Below, piece by piece: positions 62,632 to 64,000 of a DNA stretch of 64,000 bases (the stretch's first letter is position 1; each line of letters begins with the position of its first letter). Position numbers and translations under genes: made by a program. Source of the stretch: an uncultured Lachnospiraceae bacterium (GTDB lineage Bacteria > Bacillota > Clostridia > Lachnospirales > Lachnospiraceae). The notes beneath the pieces were generated by a model that ran no database searches, had not been told where the DNA came from, and worked only from the letters and a program-made list of their open reading frames with translations. The stretch covers positions 1 to 64,000 of the forward strand of contig CATOPL010000001.1 of assembly GCA_951802115.1 (NCBI GenBank), written 5' to 3'.

Positions 62632-62765
62632 ATATTTCTCCTGTTCTGACTAAAATTCTCCATTCGCCCTTCTGTCGATTCCGGGCTTCTGTCGTCTCCA
62701 AAACCTGAAACCATCCCGCCTGTATCGGCCGAACTTTGTTGATTTTGTTCCCTGCCTTTATAAAG

Positions 62766-62782
62766 AGCAGATTGTGTGCCAA
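62766..62782 (-). promoter_or_regulatory. sigma-54 (-24/-12) promoter of the dpaL operon
   Basis: On the minus strand TTGGCACACAATCTGCT has GG and GC exactly 10 bases apart, matching the TGGCAC-N5-TTGC consensus in all but one of the key bases. It is 135 bases before dpaL and downstream of three activator-type repeats and an enhancer-binding-protein gene. Confidence 0.8.
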
Positions 62783-62863
62783 ATCTGTTGTTTTTTTAAT
62801 TTTAATATTTATTTGTTAAAATCATACAGTTTTTAACATCTTTTATTGTATATTCTGCATAAC

Positions 62864-62910
62864 AAAAGGACACTGTAAAAAACTTATCTGTCTTTTTACA
62901 GTGTCCTTTT
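62864..62910 (-). terminator. perfect-stem terminator after the activator gene
   Basis: A perfect 18-base inverted repeat, AAAAGGACACTGTAAAAA (62864-62881) and its complement (62893-62910), surrounds an 11-base loop. Its A and T ends give a T-run on both strands. It separates the enhancer-binding-protein transcript from the dpaL promoter. Confidence 0.88.
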
Positions 62911-62920
62911 TCTTTTTTAT

Positions 62921-62977
62921 TTCTCATTTTAAGAATTGATTCTCATTTTGAGATTTTATGTTTTCTCATTTTAGGAA
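62921..62977 (-). promoter_or_regulatory. three activator-binding repeats (UAS)
   Basis: TTCTCATTTT followed by AAGAA, GAGAT and AGGAA occurs at 62921, 62940 and 62963. The middle copy contains the palindrome TCTCA-TTT-TGAGA. They lie 140-210 bases upstream of the -24/-12 promoter, the usual range for enhancer sites of sigma-54 activators. Confidence 0.65.
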
Positions 62978-62991
62978 TTTTTATAAAAATA

Positions 62992-64000
62992 TCAGCCCAG
63001 CTTCCGATACAGCGTCGCCAGACTGATTCCCAGAGCCCTGGCTGCTTTTTTCTTTCCTTCTGTGCTGTCCCCGAAAAGCTGCAGCGCTTTTCGGATCTCC
63101 CGTTCCTCCAGATCTTTCAGACACCTGATCTGCGTTTCCTGCTGCTTGGTCTCATTTTGTGAAAATCTCTGTGTTTCCTGCTGACCCGCAATATTATCCG
63201 GAAGAGTTCCAAAATGCAGAATCCCGTCCTCCTCCATCATATTGATCATAAATTCCACTGAGTTTTCCAGTTCACGGACATTCCCGTACCAGGGATACCG
63301 GCACAGACATTCCATCGTATCTTCTGTGATGGAGACCAGATTTTTCCCGAATAAACCCGCATACCGGCCTGAAAAATATACAACCAGCTCCCGAATGTCC
63401 TCTTTTCGTTCTCTCAGAGGCGCAATCTTCAGAGGAATCACATTCAATCGATAATACAAGTCCTCCCGAAACTGTTTTTTTTCAATCATTTCTTTCAGAT
63501 CTTTATTCGTGGCCGCAATGATCCGTACATCGATGGGAATCACCTGATTCGAGCCAATACGGATAATTTTTCGTTCCTGTAATACCCGCAGGAGCTTTAC
63601 CTGAAGATATAAGGGCATATCCCCGATCTCGTCCAGAAAAATAACCCCTTTGTTGGCCAGCTCAAATTTTCCCATTCTGCCGTTGGGGTCCGCGCCTGTA
63701 AAAGCGCCCTTCACATAACCGAACAGCTCCGATTCCAGCAGCGGCTCGGGAATCGCCCCGCAGTTAATGGCAATAAAACGGTTATGCCGACGATCACTGG
63801 CTTTCCAGATGGCCGACGCCACAATTTCTTTTCCGGTTCCGCTCTCCCCTGTAATCAGAACCGTGGATGTGCTTTTAGCCACCTTGCGGATCTCCTCCTG
63901 AAGATGGCGCGTCTGATCGCTGGTGCCGATCATATCAAAAACGCCTTCCGGAGGTATCGTATTCGTAATCTCATAATAACGCTCTCTCACGGCTTTTGTG
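62992..64000 (-). CDS. sigma-54 interaction-domain transcriptional activator, N-terminus outside the window
   Basis: At least 335 residues are visible and the frame is open at the window edge, so sensor domains may precede. The AAA+ domain has Walker A ITGESGTGKEIVA, the sigma-54-contacting loop GYVKGAFTGADPNG, Walker B GVIFLDEIGDMPL and an arginine finger region PLRERKEDIREL. A Fis-type HTH ends the protein (EGKKKAARALGISLATLYRKLG). It would activate the dpaL promoter through the repeats just downstream of its gene. The signal it senses is not visible. Confidence 0.92.
   Translation of the reverse strand, partial: TKAVRERYYEITNTIPPEGVFDMIGTSDQTRHLQEEIRKVAKSTSTVLITGESGTGKEIVASAIWKASDRRHNRFIAINCGAIPEPLLESELFGYVKGAFTGADPNGRMGKFELANKGVIFLDEIGDMPLYLQVKLLRVLQERKIIRIGSNQVIPIDVRIIAATNKDLKEMIEKKQFREDLYYRLNVIPLKIAPLRERKEDIRELVVYFSGRYAGLFGKNLVSITEDTMECLCRYPWYGNVRELENSVEFMINMMEEDGILHFGTLPDNIAGQQETQRFSQNETKQQETQIRCLKDLEEREIRKALQLFGDSTEGKKKAARALGISLATLYRKLG

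Overview
The window looks like chromosomal DNA of a gut-type anaerobic Clostridia, most likely Lachnospiraceae. The evidence is a Gram-positive PolC, a type III glutamine synthetase, a SEDS protein of the SpoVE/FtsW type, PRD-type PTS regulators, corrinoid methyltransferases and a sigma-54-controlled 2,3-diaminopropionate operon. No rRNA, tRNA or CRISPR array was seen.

Region 1 (1-11.4 kb, minus strand) is an accessory island. It holds small proteins typical of immunity arrays of polymorphic toxin systems: SUKH (SMI1/KNR4) proteins, a SUKH-4-like protein, an ankyrin protein, two large LRR proteins and several unknowns. A 237-residue membrane-protein gene occurs twice, 7 kb apart. The island also carries debris: an IS4-type transposase fragment joined to the tail of a small IGGADG protein gene, a small gene broken by a nonsense codon, and a methyltransferase gene with its middle deleted. 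No toxin gene is visible in the window.

Region 2 (11.5-28.4 kb) holds a TetR/nucleoside phosphorylase pair with a clear autoregulatory promoter, and a chemoreceptor overlapping an FMN-binding lipoprotein gene. It continues with the housekeeping run thyA-dfrA-ftsW-ispG-polC, then glnN and gdhA (ammonia assimilation).

Region 3 (28.7-43.8 kb) is carbohydrate uptake. A mannitol operon (mtlR-mtlA-mtlD plus an HPr-like protein with Asp in place of the regulatory Ser46) is followed on the other strand by a bgl-type operon (licT-bglP-bglA). That operon has a promoter, an antiterminator target and a terminator in its leader, and a second possible target between licT and bglP. A DUF5107/TPR protein and a divergent AraC regulator come next.

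Region 4 (44-54 kb) places an AraC regulator, two UroD-type methyltransferases, a corrinoid protein and a corrinoid-activation protein directly upstream of a ribose-type ABC transporter. This suggests uptake and O-demethylation of a methylated sugar, polyol or glycoside. A galM gene lies beside it.

Region 5 (54.4-64 kb) has rpoN, then two inverted copies of a structured intergenic element whose end stems differ in sequence but stay complementary. After these lies a sigma-54 operon dpaL-ygeY-SSS transporter-D-aminoacylase-ridA, with a -24/-12 promoter, three upstream activator repeats and its probable enhancer-binding protein, which runs off the window end.
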